Assembly (NCBI RefSeq): GCF_900143695.1
Contig: NZ_FRFE01000001.1
Span: forward strand, 124,001 to 188,000
Source of the DNA: Desulfopila aestuarii DSM 18488
GTDB lineage: Bacteria > Desulfobacterota > Desulfobulbia > Desulfobulbales > Desulfocapsaceae
Direction of reading: 5' to 3'
Length of the DNA stretch: 64,000 nucleotides
The notes below the pieces were generated by a model that did no database searches, was not told the origin of the DNA, and saw only the letters and a list, made by a program, of their open reading frames with translations. This document shows positions 53,835-62,314 of the stretch, piece by piece; position 1 is the stretch's first letter; the number at the start of each line of letters is the position of its first letter. The position numbers and the translations under genes were made by a program.

Positions 53835-54824
53835 CTATTTGTTTATCAGAAAGAAATCAATAGATTCCTCGATATTCCATTTTTTCTTCCGGTTCCGTTG
53901 CGGCTCACCGAACCAGCTGACACCGATCCGTTCCCGGCCAAGCTCAGGGGAACTTTTCAGCAACTGGCGACGGATGCTCAACGCCCGGGCCTTGGCTAAC
54001 TCCGTATCTCCCTTGTAGTATACCACCACCTGCAACATACCGGACTCAATGCCGGCTGCCGTCTCTCCAATCATCTCCAGACTCGAACGCGATGCTCGTG
54101 CCACTTCAGTTCCGGATTGATCAAAAGCTATTGCCTTAACTGTCACCAGGCGAGCACCGAGAATGTAATTGCGATAGGAGAAATCTCCAAGCGCATTCAG
54201 GTGCTCCACTGCATTTCGAGCCAATCGGCCGGAAGAATTGACACTAAGATACCGGTGCCAGGCATCCTTTTCCTCCTTATGTCGCCCCAGTTTCGACAAT
54301 GCCAGCGCCCTGTTGTAAAGAGCACCCGGGTTTTCCGGCCAGAGCGACAGCGCCTTGCCATACATCTGCAGCGCCTTTGTATACTGCTTGCTCCGCATAT
54401 ATGAATTACCCAGCGCAGTCAGAGCCTGCTGGTGCTCCGGATCAAGCTGTAAGGCCTGTTGATAAAACGTACGCTCTTTCCCTTGTTCCAGACTACCATA
54501 GGCCGCACCAATCCAGAAATGGTAATCAGCATTTTCCGGCGCAAGGCTGGCAGCCTTTTTAAGATAGGGCAAGGCAGTCTTGGCCCGATGCGAAAGCAAC
54601 AATAACCTGCCGTAATAATAATTGTTCAGGACATTTTCCGGATTTTGCTCAACTTCACGGCGAAAATACTCCTCGCCCGCCTCATGATTATCAGTTGAGA
54701 GGTAGTAATCGCCCTTGACGGTGTTGGCAAAATTTTCGGCTACCTCCTTGGCCACACAACCAGAGAGAACGCTCAACACACACACCGCTGCAACGAGAGA
54801 AGAGTATTTGATCAAGAGCTTCAT
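53835..54824 (-). CDS. TPR lipoprotein with C-terminal OmpA-like domain
   Basis: 329 aa from ATG 54824 (an upstream start at 54860 adds 12 residues). A lipobox LSVLSGC puts the acylated Cys at about residue 23. Five or so TPR units follow (about 45-200; NNYYYGRLLLLSHRAKTALPYLKKA, ADYHFWIGAAYGSLEQ, QALTALGNSYMRSKQYTKAL, GALYNRALALSKLGRHKEE, each seen in part). The C-terminal region resembles OmpA/MotB-type peptidoglycan-binding sequences (GMLQVVVYYKGDTELAKARALSIRRQL). It is probably an outer-membrane or periplasmic scaffold. It is followed by the Gly/Asn-tail protein gene. Confidence 0.75.
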   Translation of the reverse strand: MKLLIKYSSLVAAVCVLSVLSGCVAKEVAENFANTVKGDYYLSTDNHEAGEEYFRREVEQNPENVLNNYYYGRLLLLSHRAKTALPYLKKAASLAPENADYHFWIGAAYGSLEQGKERTFYQQALQLDPEHQQALTALGNSYMRSKQYTKALQMYGKALSLWPENPGALYNRALALSKLGRHKEEKDAWHRYLSVNSSGRLARNAVEHLNALGDFSYRNYILGARLVTVKAIAFDQSGTEVARASRSSLEMIGETAAGIESGMLQVVVYYKGDTELAKARALSIRRQLLKSSPELGRERIGVSWFGEPQRNRKKKWNIEESIDFFLINK

Positions 54825-55311
54825 GAAGGTAGAACGTTGGAGCTTGCCAGTCATCATCACATACTTTCAGAAAGTATTTGCACTTCATTAAAAGGAAACG
54901 TTGCCGAATGCAATTTTCGTTAAAAACTTAGCCCGTTTCTCATGGTGGCAGCCACCACAAAAAAGACACAGACGTATATACAACGCTTAAAAAGCATCAG
55001 CAGGTCAGCACGTTTTGTCAACGCTATGCAATCTGATAGATTGTTCAATCGTCTGGAGTAATTGAACCATATCTCCAGAAAAGTAACAAGCCGCACCGCC
55101 AGGAACCCTCCGGATAATATTGTAATTGCTCTATTCCTGAAACATCTGGACTCCATAATATTCTTTTCATCATAACGGTTTTGGACGTATAATAACATAT
55201 AGAGTGAGCAACATAAGCTGAGACACAGATGCCAAAAAAGCCCGTTCCGGCTTCCATATCGTGGCGCAATTTGTGTCGCTATCGTCCCACTCAACTGAAA
55301 GGAGGAACGCC
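54825..55311. other. Divergent intergenic region upstream of uspA
   Basis: About 490 bp. A minus-strand frame at 54920-55294 is open and hydrophobic but has no ribosome site or family match. GTTCAAT (55043-55049) and ATTGAAC (55061-55067) form an 11-bp-spaced dyad that may be an operator. AAAGGAGG precedes the uspA ATG. Confidence 0.4.
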
Positions 55312-55755
55312 ATGAAAGAAATTACGAAAATCGTGGTCCCGGTCGACCTCGAACAACACACCCAGAAACTCGTTGATTTCGCCATCTATATTGCCAAAAA
55401 AATGGGAGTCCACCTGAGCTTTATTCATGTGACCGAGTTTTATGCCGCCGGCGATATGATGCTTGGCAGCCCATCTCTTGAAACCATCAATCAGGAACGT
55501 ATTGTACGGGCCAAGGAGGTTATGGCCAACCTGATCGCCGATAACAAATCGCAATATGAAAACATCAGCGGTATCGTCTACAAAGGTGAAGTTGTCGAGA
55601 CTATCGTCAAATTCGCCGAAGAAGAAGACGCAGGCCTGGTGATTATCGGCACCCACGGGGCCAAAGGGCTGGAGAAAATCCTGCTGGGCAGCGTCGCGGA
55701 AAGGGTCCTGAAAGCGGTCCACTGCCCGACAATGACCATGAACCCCTATAAATAG
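55312..55755 (+). CDS. Universal stress protein (UspA family)
   Basis: 147 aa from ATG 55312 (GGAGG 7 nt upstream). It has the ATP-binding UspA pattern: IVVPVDLEQHTQKLVDFA at the N-terminus and the phosphate-binding loop GTHGAKGLEKILLGSVAERVL (G-x2-G-x9-G-S type, seen in part) with CPTMTM at the end. A cytosolic nucleotide-binding stress protein. It stands alone. Confidence 0.93.
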   Translation: MKEITKIVVPVDLEQHTQKLVDFAIYIAKKMGVHLSFIHVTEFYAAGDMMLGSPSLETINQERIVRAKEVMANLIADNKSQYENISGIVYKGEVVETIVKFAEEEDAGLVIIGTHGAKGLEKILLGSVAERVLKAVHCPTMTMNPYK

Positions 55756-55807
55756 CTGTCTCTTTTGAAAAACTGAGAACGCAGTTCAAATCCAGAGTGG
55801 ATTTGAC

Positions 55808-57274
55808 TCAATCGGCCACTTCCACTCTGTTGCCTCCCAGCTGTTTACAACGATAGAGGGCCAGGTCTGCCCGCTGCAGGAGTTCTGAAAAAGTTTCCCT
55901 TTCCCGAAAAACAGCAACGCCAAGAGAAACCGAGATATCGCCTCTCGGATCATGCTTGATGTTACGTTTTTCGTTCCAGGGCGTATCTGCCACAACACAT
56001 CGTATACGTTCTGCCATCATCAACGTGTCGTCCTGTGAACTCTCTGTCAAAAGAGCGAATTCATCGCCGCCCCAGCGGGCCAGAACGTCAGTTGGCCGGG
56101 TAACCTTTACCATCAAGCCGGCGATTGTCTTCAGCACTTCATCACCTTCAAGATGCCCCAGCGTATCATTGACCTCTTTAAAACCATCCAGATCCATGAG
56201 AATCAAGGAAAACGGACGACCTGACCGATTTCCTCTATAGACGAACCGATCATATTCTTCTTCCAGTTTTCGCCTGTTGGCGCAACCTGTCAGTTCATCG
56301 GAGACCGCCAGTTTTTCCAGGAGCCGTTGGTAGCGATTGATCGTTATCAGTGTTATCACAACGACAATGGCCGAAGTGAAGAGCCCAATGAGCACTGCCC
56401 GCAAGAAATTCATTTTTGCCTCACGCAGCGTCTCCGTCTCATTCTGCTCAACAAACAATAGCCACTTCAAATTTTCGATATAGCGAACATTCACAAGGAT
56501 GGCATCACCACCCTGCTGATACTCAAAACTCTCAGGTTCATCTGTAATTTCCAGCATTTTTTCCGCAACCATCGATTGCCCTGTAAGTTCAGCAATCGTA
56601 ACACGCTCGATGAGTGAGGTGTCCTGATGCACCTGAATCAATCCGTTACGATCCGCCAGAAAAACATTACGTCCATAGCGCTCTTTGTATTGGCCGACAA
56701 GTTCCGCCACACTCTCCATTTTCAGACCGACACCTGTCACACCAAGTAGCCGGCCATCTTGATCCTCGACCCGATAGTTGATAAAAACTGTCAAGACATT
56801 TGTGCTCGCCTCATCAGTATCCACATCAAGATCGTAATCCTTATCTGAACTGATAAATCGATAGAACCATGCGTCATGACTGTTCGCGGGGCTGATGATC
56901 TTATGCACACCTTTGAAATGATAGTAGCGCAGAGAATGGGCAGATATGAAAAAAGCGGAAAAGAAATTATACTTCTCCTTGATTTCCTCAAGATATTTTC
57001 GCACTCTCATCTCATCTTGTTCACCGTCCATGACCCAGTCTTTTAAAAAGGTGTCGGCGGCCATGCTGGAACCCACAAGAATCGGCCGGGTCAATTCAGA
57101 AGAAAGGTCTGAGTAGATATTGTTCATGGTCAACGGCAGGTCGTTCTGGACAATCTCACGATGAATCGATGTCTTGGTGATTTGATAATTGATTGCACTG
57201 CCGCCGATAAAGCCCAGGCTGAGTAACACGGTGAGTAAAATGAGCAGCTTATATCGGGAATCAATCTTTTTCAT
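55808..57274 (-). CDS. Diguanylate cyclase with periplasmic Cache-type sensor
   Basis: 488 aa. A membrane helix at ~10-30 and a second at ~285-310 enclose a ~250-residue extracytoplasmic domain. That domain has a Cache/dCache pattern (DAWFYRFISSDKDYDLDVDTD, LLGVTGVGLKMESVAELV, ADRNGLIQVHQD, each partial). The C-terminal GGDEF domain has RWGGDEFALLTE intact, so it should make cyclic di-GMP. An allosteric RxxD site is not obvious just before it. Monocistronic; divergent from the GNAT gene at 57313. Confidence 0.9.
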   Translation of the reverse strand: MKKIDSRYKLLILLTVLLSLGFIGGSAINYQITKTSIHREIVQNDLPLTMNNIYSDLSSELTRPILVGSSMAADTFLKDWVMDGEQDEMRVRKYLEEIKEKYNFFSAFFISAHSLRYYHFKGVHKIISPANSHDAWFYRFISSDKDYDLDVDTDEASTNVLTVFINYRVEDQDGRLLGVTGVGLKMESVAELVGQYKERYGRNVFLADRNGLIQVHQDTSLIERVTIAELTGQSMVAEKMLEITDEPESFEYQQGGDAILVNVRYIENLKWLLFVEQNETETLREAKMNFLRAVLIGLFTSAIVVVITLITINRYQRLLEKLAVSDELTGCANRRKLEEEYDRFVYRGNRSGRPFSLILMDLDGFKEVNDTLGHLEGDEVLKTIAGLMVKVTRPTDVLARWGGDEFALLTESSQDDTLMMAERIRCVVADTPWNEKRNIKHDPRGDISVSLGVAVFRERETFSELLQRADLALYRCKQLGGNRVEVAD

Positions 57275-57312
57275 AGATGGATAATCTCAAAAATGTTTCA
57301 CAGAGGCAAATA

Positions 57313-57804
57313 ATGAATCAAGGAGAACATCGACATTTCATCTGGCAGTGGCGAACGTTTGATGCGCTTTCCACCTGCGAACTCTACCACTTGCTCCAGC
57401 TGCGCCAGCAGGTCTTTGTGGTGGAGCAGAATTGTCCTTATCTCGATGCCGATGGTCTTGATGAAGAGGCCCTCCACCTGTTGCTCTACCGGCAATCCAA
57501 CGAAGAAACAGCCGAACTCGTGGGCTGCCTGCGAATCCTCTCTCCCGGGAAAAGATATAGCACCCCCGCCATAGGACGTCTCGCCGTTGCTGGTCAAGCA
57601 AGAGGCCTAGGAATTGGTCGACTGCTGATGGAGCAGGCACTGCACCATACGCAACTTTCTTATCCCGGTCAAGACATCACCATTTCGGCCCAGCAGTACC
57701 TTGAAAAATTCTACGAAGACCTCGGCTTTATTGCTGTTTCTCAACCGTATCTTGAGGATGATATTGCCCATCTCGACATGATATTCCGACCTTCCACGTC
57801 ATAG
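57313..57804 (+). CDS. elaA: GNAT N-acetyltransferase, ElaA type
   Basis: 163 aa from ATG 57313 (GAGG about 7 nt upstream); ATG 57277 is an alternative. The ElaA pattern is clear: LLQLRQQVFVVEQNCPYLDADGLDEEALHLL (in part), the acetyl-CoA pyrophosphate loop AGQARGLGIGRLLMEQAL and AQQYLEKFYEDLGF. The substrate is unknown. It has no obvious operon partner. Confidence 0.9.
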   Translation: MNQGEHRHFIWQWRTFDALSTCELYHLLQLRQQVFVVEQNCPYLDADGLDEEALHLLLYRQSNEETAELVGCLRILSPGKRYSTPAIGRLAVAGQARGLGIGRLLMEQALHHTQLSYPGQDITISAQQYLEKFYEDLGFIAVSQPYLEDDIAHLDMIFRPSTS

Positions 57805-58001
57805 TATCGCTGTTTAATCGGCGGCTGACCAGCTGCATGTCCCCTGGACATCTCACTTTTACCGCTCACACCATTTAACTTCCTGCTATTGCAGATTTTC
57901 ACCGTTCCACCCTTGTTCAACTGTAAGGATCTCCTTATTCTTGCTGATAGAGTGATCTACACGTATAGAAGGTATCATTTGCCAACAGAGGGGGATTTTT
58001 C

Positions 58002-59282
58002 ATGGCGTGGCCCTATATTATTGCTACCGCCTTGAGTCTAGGCTGGATGCTGTCACCGGATGCGTTGGTTCGGCTTGGTAACGGTGTTGCTGCCAACCGG
58101 ACCCTGTTCTTGGTTGCACTCGCGTTCGCCGCCCTGTTGACCGCGCGCGGCATTGCTCTTATCCGCCACCCTGCGTTACGTAATAACGGACGATGCAGTC
58201 AGACTAGCCTCCTTATTCAAGGTGCAGGAAGGCTTCCAGCCATGTCCCTTCTTCTGGCTAGCCGGTTAGCCATTGTACTGCTGTTACCCACAGGTCTCCT
58301 GGTTTCCGCCGGGTTTGCCTTCAACGAGATTTTCCTCTACTGGTTCCCCAATTTCGGGTTTGCTTTTCTGCTGCTCGGCCTGATCACCTTGCTCCATCTG
58401 GCTGGTGAACGAATCGTCACGGCAGCTCAGCCAATTTTTGCCGGACTGGGACTTCTCTGCCTCCTCATTCTCTGCCTCGCCGGTCTAGGAGGACCAGCCA
58501 GCAGCCGGCCGGTCTCCATGGATATTGGTTTTTCTTTTACCCCTGAAGTTGCGGTGGGCGCACTCCTGCTCTTTCTCGGCACAGATTATATGACGCCCAG
58601 TAACAACAGGGACTCACGCCTGCCGCCACTGGCTGCACTTTTCTTCTGTCTTTCGCTGTTTTTGTTGTGGGCCATGCTCTCCTTGCAATATGTGCCCTAT
58701 GAGCAATTGCTCGACTCGACTATCCCACACCTTCTGGTTGCCAGGGAGATCCTTGGCGAAACTGGTCGCATCCTGATGGGCTGCCTCATCATCAGTACCA
58801 CTTGCGGCGCGGTCAATACACTCTTTCACCAGGCATCTTCGACCCTCGCCGAGCTTGGCGAACGGAACCTGCTCCCCGGTCATACACCGAACGGACGAAA
58901 AAAGAGACTTTTTGTCCTACTGTTTGCTCTCATTATTGGTGCACTCATGATTGGCGGGCTCGCTGGTCATGATATTATCGAGACCTATATTCAGGCCAGT
59001 CTTCTGCTCTGGCTGCTGCTCTTTGCGCTTCTCTGCTTTGCCGCCGGCCGCATTCTTTATCGTAACAATGTTGCCAGGGCATGGCACGGCTTTGTTCTCG
59101 CCACCCTGTTCACAGGTCTGGCCTTTTTTATGGCCGCATCGCACCACCAGGCTGTAGTAATTTTTCGCTTTATCTTGTTGACGCTGACCGCTGCCAGTGG
59201 AATCAGCGCTTTTTGGTTGTGGAAACAACCCGCCTTTGAGGTAATCCCCCCTCGCCACAAACACAAAGGAGATACTCAATGA
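58002..59282 (+). CDS. APC-fold multi-spanning membrane protein, transporter-like
   Basis: 426 aa with about eleven hydrophobic segments. It resembles amino-acid permease-type (APC superfamily) proteins only loosely: GLLVSAGFAFNEIFLYWF, FLGTDYMTPSNN and CGAVNTLFHQASSTLAELGERN are the most distinctive parts. The substrate is unknown. Its stop overlaps the start of the selenocysteine rhodanese gene by 4 nt (ATGA), so the two are translationally coupled. A link to import of a sulfur- or selenium-containing compound is an attractive but unproven inference. AGAGGGGG precedes the ATG. Confidence 0.7.
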   Translation: MAWPYIIATALSLGWMLSPDALVRLGNGVAANRTLFLVALAFAALLTARGIALIRHPALRNNGRCSQTSLLIQGAGRLPAMSLLLASRLAIVLLLPTGLLVSAGFAFNEIFLYWFPNFGFAFLLLGLITLLHLAGERIVTAAQPIFAGLGLLCLLILCLAGLGGPASSRPVSMDIGFSFTPEVAVGALLLFLGTDYMTPSNNRDSRLPPLAALFFCLSLFLLWAMLSLQYVPYEQLLDSTIPHLLVAREILGETGRILMGCLIISTTCGAVNTLFHQASSTLAELGERNLLPGHTPNGRKKRLFVLLFALIIGALMIGGLAGHDIIETYIQASLLLWLLLFALLCFAAGRILYRNNVARAWHGFVLATLFTGLAFFMAASHHQAVVIFRFILLTLTAASGISAFWLWKQPAFEVIPPRHKHKGDTQ

Positions 59283-59671
59283 AAAAATTCACTCTTCTAT
59301 TGCTAATCACGCTCTGCTTTTCCATATCACCGACACTTGCCGGTGCCATAAATCTCATGGAAATCAGTGAACTGAAAGGAATGCTCGACTCAGACTCAGT
59401 GGTCATTCTTGATGTACGGGCCGGACGCGACTGGTCCACCAGCGAATTCAAAATTCCGGGCGCCATCCGGGCAAGCGGTGAGGATTTCGCTGAATGGTCA
59501 ACGACCTTGCCAAAGGATAAAAAGCTCGTTCTTTACTGCGCCTGACCCAACGAAGCAACAAGTGCCGGTCTGGCACAGAAACTCCTCGATATTGGTTACA
59601 CAAATGTTTTTGCCTTGAAAGGCGGCTGGCGGGCCTGGTATCGAGAGCAGTATCCGGTCGTTCCCAAATAG
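59279..59671 (+). CDS. Exported rhodanese-like selenoprotein (UGA at codon 89 read as Sec)
   Basis: 130 aa if the in-frame TGA at 59543-59545 is read as selenocysteine; a conventional reading stops at 88 residues and cuts the domain in half. The signal peptide is FTLLLLITLCFSISPTLAGA. A rhodanese domain follows: VVILDVRAGRDWSTSEFKIPGA, then the active loop LVLYCA-U-PNEATSAGLAQKLL and the C-terminal VFALKGGWRAWYREQYPV. The Cys of YCA aligns with the rhodanese catalytic Cys and Sec lies two residues later (C-A-U). The frame continues without another stop to TAG at 59671 and restores a full-length domain. A SECIS hairpin with a GGUCU loop lies 22 nt after the TGA. It is coupled to the membrane-protein gene upstream by a 4-nt overlap. 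Confidence 0.9.
59546..59580 (+). promoter_or_regulatory. Bacterial SECIS element
   Basis: Directly after the in-frame TGA, GTGCC (59562-59566) and GGCAC (59572-59576) form a 5-bp stem closing the loop GGTCT (59567-59571). The GGUCU apical loop and its distance of 22 nt from the UGA match bacterial SelB-binding SECIS hairpins. Confidence 0.88.
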
Positions 59672-59732
59672 TAATGAAATACTTCTTGAAACACCCTCTC
59701 CCAATACTATGTGATAGATACAAAAAGCATTA

Positions 59733-59767
59733 TACCCGCTAAAAGCAAACTTGGCTTTTGGCGGGTA
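59733..59767 (+). terminator. Terminator after the selenoprotein gene
   Basis: TACCCGCTAAAAGC (59733-59746) pairs with GCTTTTGGCGGGTA (59754-59767) over 14 bp with one G-U pair. It lies 61 bp after the TAG and 62 bp before the convergent HhH gene end. Confidence 0.75.
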
Positions 59768-59829
59768 TGTGGTATGAGAGTGGTGATCTTTCTGACTACG
59801 AATATCGGATGAATTACTGCTCTTTGCTA

Positions 59830-60144
59830 TTATATCTCCTGGAGATAAGGGCGGATCTTGGCAAGTTTCTTATCCCCAATACCCTTCACCCTTGCCAGGT
59901 CGTCAATTGACTTGAAATTACCATTCTCTTTTCTGTAGCTGGTAATGGCTGCCGCTGTCTTTTCACCAATTCCTGGCAGAGTGGAAAGAATGGCCTCGTC
60001 AGCGGTGTTGATATTTACTTTATCAGCCAACGGAACCACCGCCTGTGAGCTACTTTTGGTGGCTGCGAAACTCTCGTCAATGACAACGGTTGCACCCGTT
60101 ACAAACAAACAGAGAACGACAAACAACAGACTCATCTTTTTCAT
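59830..60144 (-). CDS. ComEA-like helix-hairpin-helix exported protein
   Basis: 104 aa from ATG 60144 (GAGGGAG upstream; the longer start at 60195 is unlikely). A signal peptide (LLFVVLCLFVTGATVVIDESFA) precedes a short linker. Two helix-hairpin-helix motifs follow: VNINTADEAILSTLPGIGEKTA and IDDLARVKGIGDKKLAKIRPYL (both partial). This is the ComEA family of DNA-binding proteins used in DNA uptake, but family members are also found in non-competent bacteria. No other competence gene is in the window. Confidence 0.88.
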   Translation of the reverse strand: MKKMSLLFVVLCLFVTGATVVIDESFAATKSSSQAVVPLADKVNINTADEAILSTLPGIGEKTAAAITSYRKENGNFKSIDDLARVKGIGDKKLAKIRPYLQEI

Positions 60145-60488
60145 AAATGTTTCTCCCTCAACAACTTGAGTATTGATAATAAATCTGCAGGACATTGCGT
60201 CCGGCTGACACTGAAATTGTTTCCCCGGCCGGGAGAAGCAAAGAGAGAGGGAAACAGCTCATCACAATAATCTTGTCTAACATCCCCCCAATCATCCAGT
60301 CAGATTCTGTTATCGGGCAGATGACCGCTCAGCAAACCACGCCTGACAAGCATATTTTGTAAGAGACTATTCCCTCTCGCTTTATTTGTGATCAGAGTAA
60401 CAACCTCTTCTTACCAAAGAGCATACATTTTAGAGATGCCGGTTGTTTTTTATGAAAAAAAAATCAAAAGTATATGGCAGAAAAAACA
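60145..60488. other. Intergenic region between comEA-like and ilvC genes
   Basis: About 340 bp with no gene that I can support. It is AT-rich towards the ilvC terminator. No promoter could be placed with confidence. Confidence 0.35.
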
Positions 60489-60520
60489 AGGCCCTCACCG
60501 GAAAATACCGGCGAGGGCCT
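60489..60520 (-). terminator. Rho-independent terminator of ilvC
   Basis: AGGCCCTC-A-CCGG (60489-60501) pairs with CCGG-C-GAGGGCCT (60508-60520). On the minus strand it is followed by TTGTTTTTTC. It lies 36 bp after the ilvC stop. Confidence 0.9.
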
Positions 60521-60555
60521 GTAAATACTACTACTTTTAACTAAACTGCCTCCAA

Positions 60556-62028
60556 TCAATAGATCGGTTTCATGGCTCCCATATGCGATCGGAGTTCCTC
60601 ACCGATTATTTCAACCGCGGTGTAGCGGATAGCTTCGTTCACCTGGATCAGCTCTACATTGTCCACGCCGTTATCTGTTAACTCCAAACCTTTGCCGACC
60701 ACATCGAGGTCAATGGTCTTCATAAAATCAGCCAGCATCGGTTTTGCGGCATGGGCAAAGAGATAGTTGCCGTACTCCGCGGTATCGGAGATAACGACGT
60801 TCATCTCATACAGCTTCTTCCGGGCGATGGTATTCGCGATAAGCGGTGTCTCATGCAGAGACTCATAATAGGCCGACTCCTCTTTGATACCGGCAGATAC
60901 CATCGTATCAAAAGCCAACTCGACCCCGGCCTTGACCATGGCGATCATCAGGATGCCCTTGTCAAAATACTCCTGCTCGGAGATCTCGACATCAGCATTC
61001 GCGGTTTTCTCGAATGCTGACTCACGGGACTCTTTCCGCCAGTTGAGCAGATCGGCATCGTCATTGGCCCAGTCTTTCATCATTGTGGATGAGAAATGAC
61101 CGGACATGATATCGTCCATGTGTTTTTCAAACAGCGGCCGCAGAATCTCTTTCAGTTCCTCAGAGAGCTGGAAAGCCATGATCTTTGCCGGATTGGAGAG
61201 CCGGTCCATCATGTTGGTGATACCGCCATGCTTCAGCGCCTCTGTGGTCACTTCCCAGCCATACTGCACCAACTTGGAGGCATACCCCGCATCCATTCCC
61301 TTCTCGACCATCTTGTCAAAAAGCAAGAGAGAACCGGCCTGCAGCATACCGCAGAGGATAGTCTGCTCGCCCATCAGGTCGGACTTCACTTCGGCAATAA
61401 AAGAGGACTGCAAAACACCGGCCCGATCACCGCCGGTGGCACAGCAGTAGGCCTTAGCGATATCCCAACCTTCACCATTGGGATCATTCTCGCCATGTAC
61501 CGCGATCAGGGTCGGAACACCAAAGCCGCGCTTGTATTCTTCACGCACCTCGGTTCCAGGAGCCTTGGGAGCCACCATAACAACAGTCAGGTCTTCCCGG
61601 ATTTTCATGCCTTCCTCAACGATATTGAAACCATGAGAGTAAGAGAGACAGGCACCTTTTTTCATGAGCGGCATAACTGCGGAAACCACATTGGTGTGCT
61701 GCTTGTCAGGGGTCAGGTTGATAACAAGATCAGCAGTGGGGATCATCTCCTCGTAGGAGCCGACGGTGAAATCATTGTCGGTGGCATTTTTCCAGGATTG
61801 ACGCTTCTCATCGATCGCTTCTTTGCGCAGAGCATAGGCAACATTTAAACCACTGTCACGCAGGTTGAGACCCTGGTTCAACCCCTGGGCACCGCAGCCG
61901 ACGATAACCACTTTTTTACCTTTGAGGTACTCAACGCCGTCAAACTCCGACGGGTCCATAAAACGGCACTGTGAAAGCTCTTCAAGCTGCCGACGAAGCG
62001 GCAGGGTGTTGAAATAATTCTGGCCCAT
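60556..62028 (-). CDS. ilvC: Ketol-acid reductoisomerase, class II
   Basis: 490 aa, the length of the long (class II, E. coli-type) enzyme with a duplicated knotted C-terminal domain. The NADPH-binding motif [19 protein letters not shown], the active-site region [20 protein letters not shown] and metal-binding residues in [15 protein letters not shown] and [19 protein letters not shown] segments (here [11 protein letters not shown]) are present. It makes dihydroxy-isovalerate and dihydroxy-methylvalerate in valine and isoleucine synthesis. It is divergent from the IlvY-type regulator, as in enterobacteria. Confidence 0.97.
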   Translation of the reverse strand: MGQNYFNTLPLRRQLEELSQCRFMDPSEFDGVEYLKGKKVVIVGCGAQGLNQGLNLRDSGLNVAYALRKEAIDEKRQSWKNATDNDFTVGSYEEMIPTADLVINLTPDKQHTNVVSAVMPLMKKGACLSYSHGFNIVEEGMKIREDLTVVMVAPKAPGTEVREEYKRGFGVPTLIAVHGENDPNGEGWDIAKAYCCATGGDRAGVLQSSFIAEVKSDLMGEQTILCGMLQAGSLLLFDKMVEKGMDAGYASKLVQYGWEVTTEALKHGGITNMMDRLSNPAKIMAFQLSEELKEILRPLFEKHMDDIMSGHFSSTMMKDWANDDADLLNWRKESRESAFEKTANADVEISEQEYFDKGILMIAMVKAGVELAFDTMVSAGIKEESAYYESLHETPLIANTIARKKLYEMNVVISDTAEYGNYLFAHAAKPMLADFMKTIDLDVVGKGLELTDNGVDNVELIQVNEAIRYTAVEIIGEELRSHMGAMKPIY

Positions 62029-62172
62029 GTCAATTCTCCCTGATGTGTGTATGTTGGTCGGCCATGTTGTCTGCCTTACTGCCGACTTTGAAAACGTGTT
62101 TCTGAATTACGCGTAAACAAAAAAAGTCACAAACCTGCATCCAGTATTGTTCCCTAAAATTACCAGGATGGT

Positions 62173-62189
62173 ACTGCAGGTTTTGCGAT
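62173..62189. promoter_or_regulatory. Candidate IlvY operator, ilvC-proximal copy
   Basis: ACTGCA-GGTTT-TGCGAT resembles the dyad at 62255 (ATTGCA-N5-TGCAAT) in both half-sites and spacing. It is less perfect. Confidence 0.5.
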
Positions 62190-62254
62190 TTTCTGCGAGC
62201 TTATCATATATTGGGAAACGTCTATTGCGTCAAGTGATTTGTCCGTGATACAGT

Positions 62255-62271
62255 ATTGCAGATTTTGCAAT
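62255..62271. promoter_or_regulatory. Candidate IlvY operator, ilvY-proximal copy
   Basis: ATTGCA-GATTT-TGCAAT is a perfect 6-5-6 dyad, with flanking CAGT/ACTG extending the symmetry. It lies between the divergent ilvC and ilvY-like genes and fits a LysR-type binding site. Confidence 0.65.
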
Positions 62272-62314
62272 TACTGCCATACCAGGTATGAACCCCACAA
62301 CAGGGTGTCGCTTC

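Noticed and set aside
54920..55294. 124-codon open frame on the minus strand with hydrophobic stretches
   Set aside because: No ribosome-binding site, overlaps the uspA start region, and no resemblance to a known family; best explained as chance.
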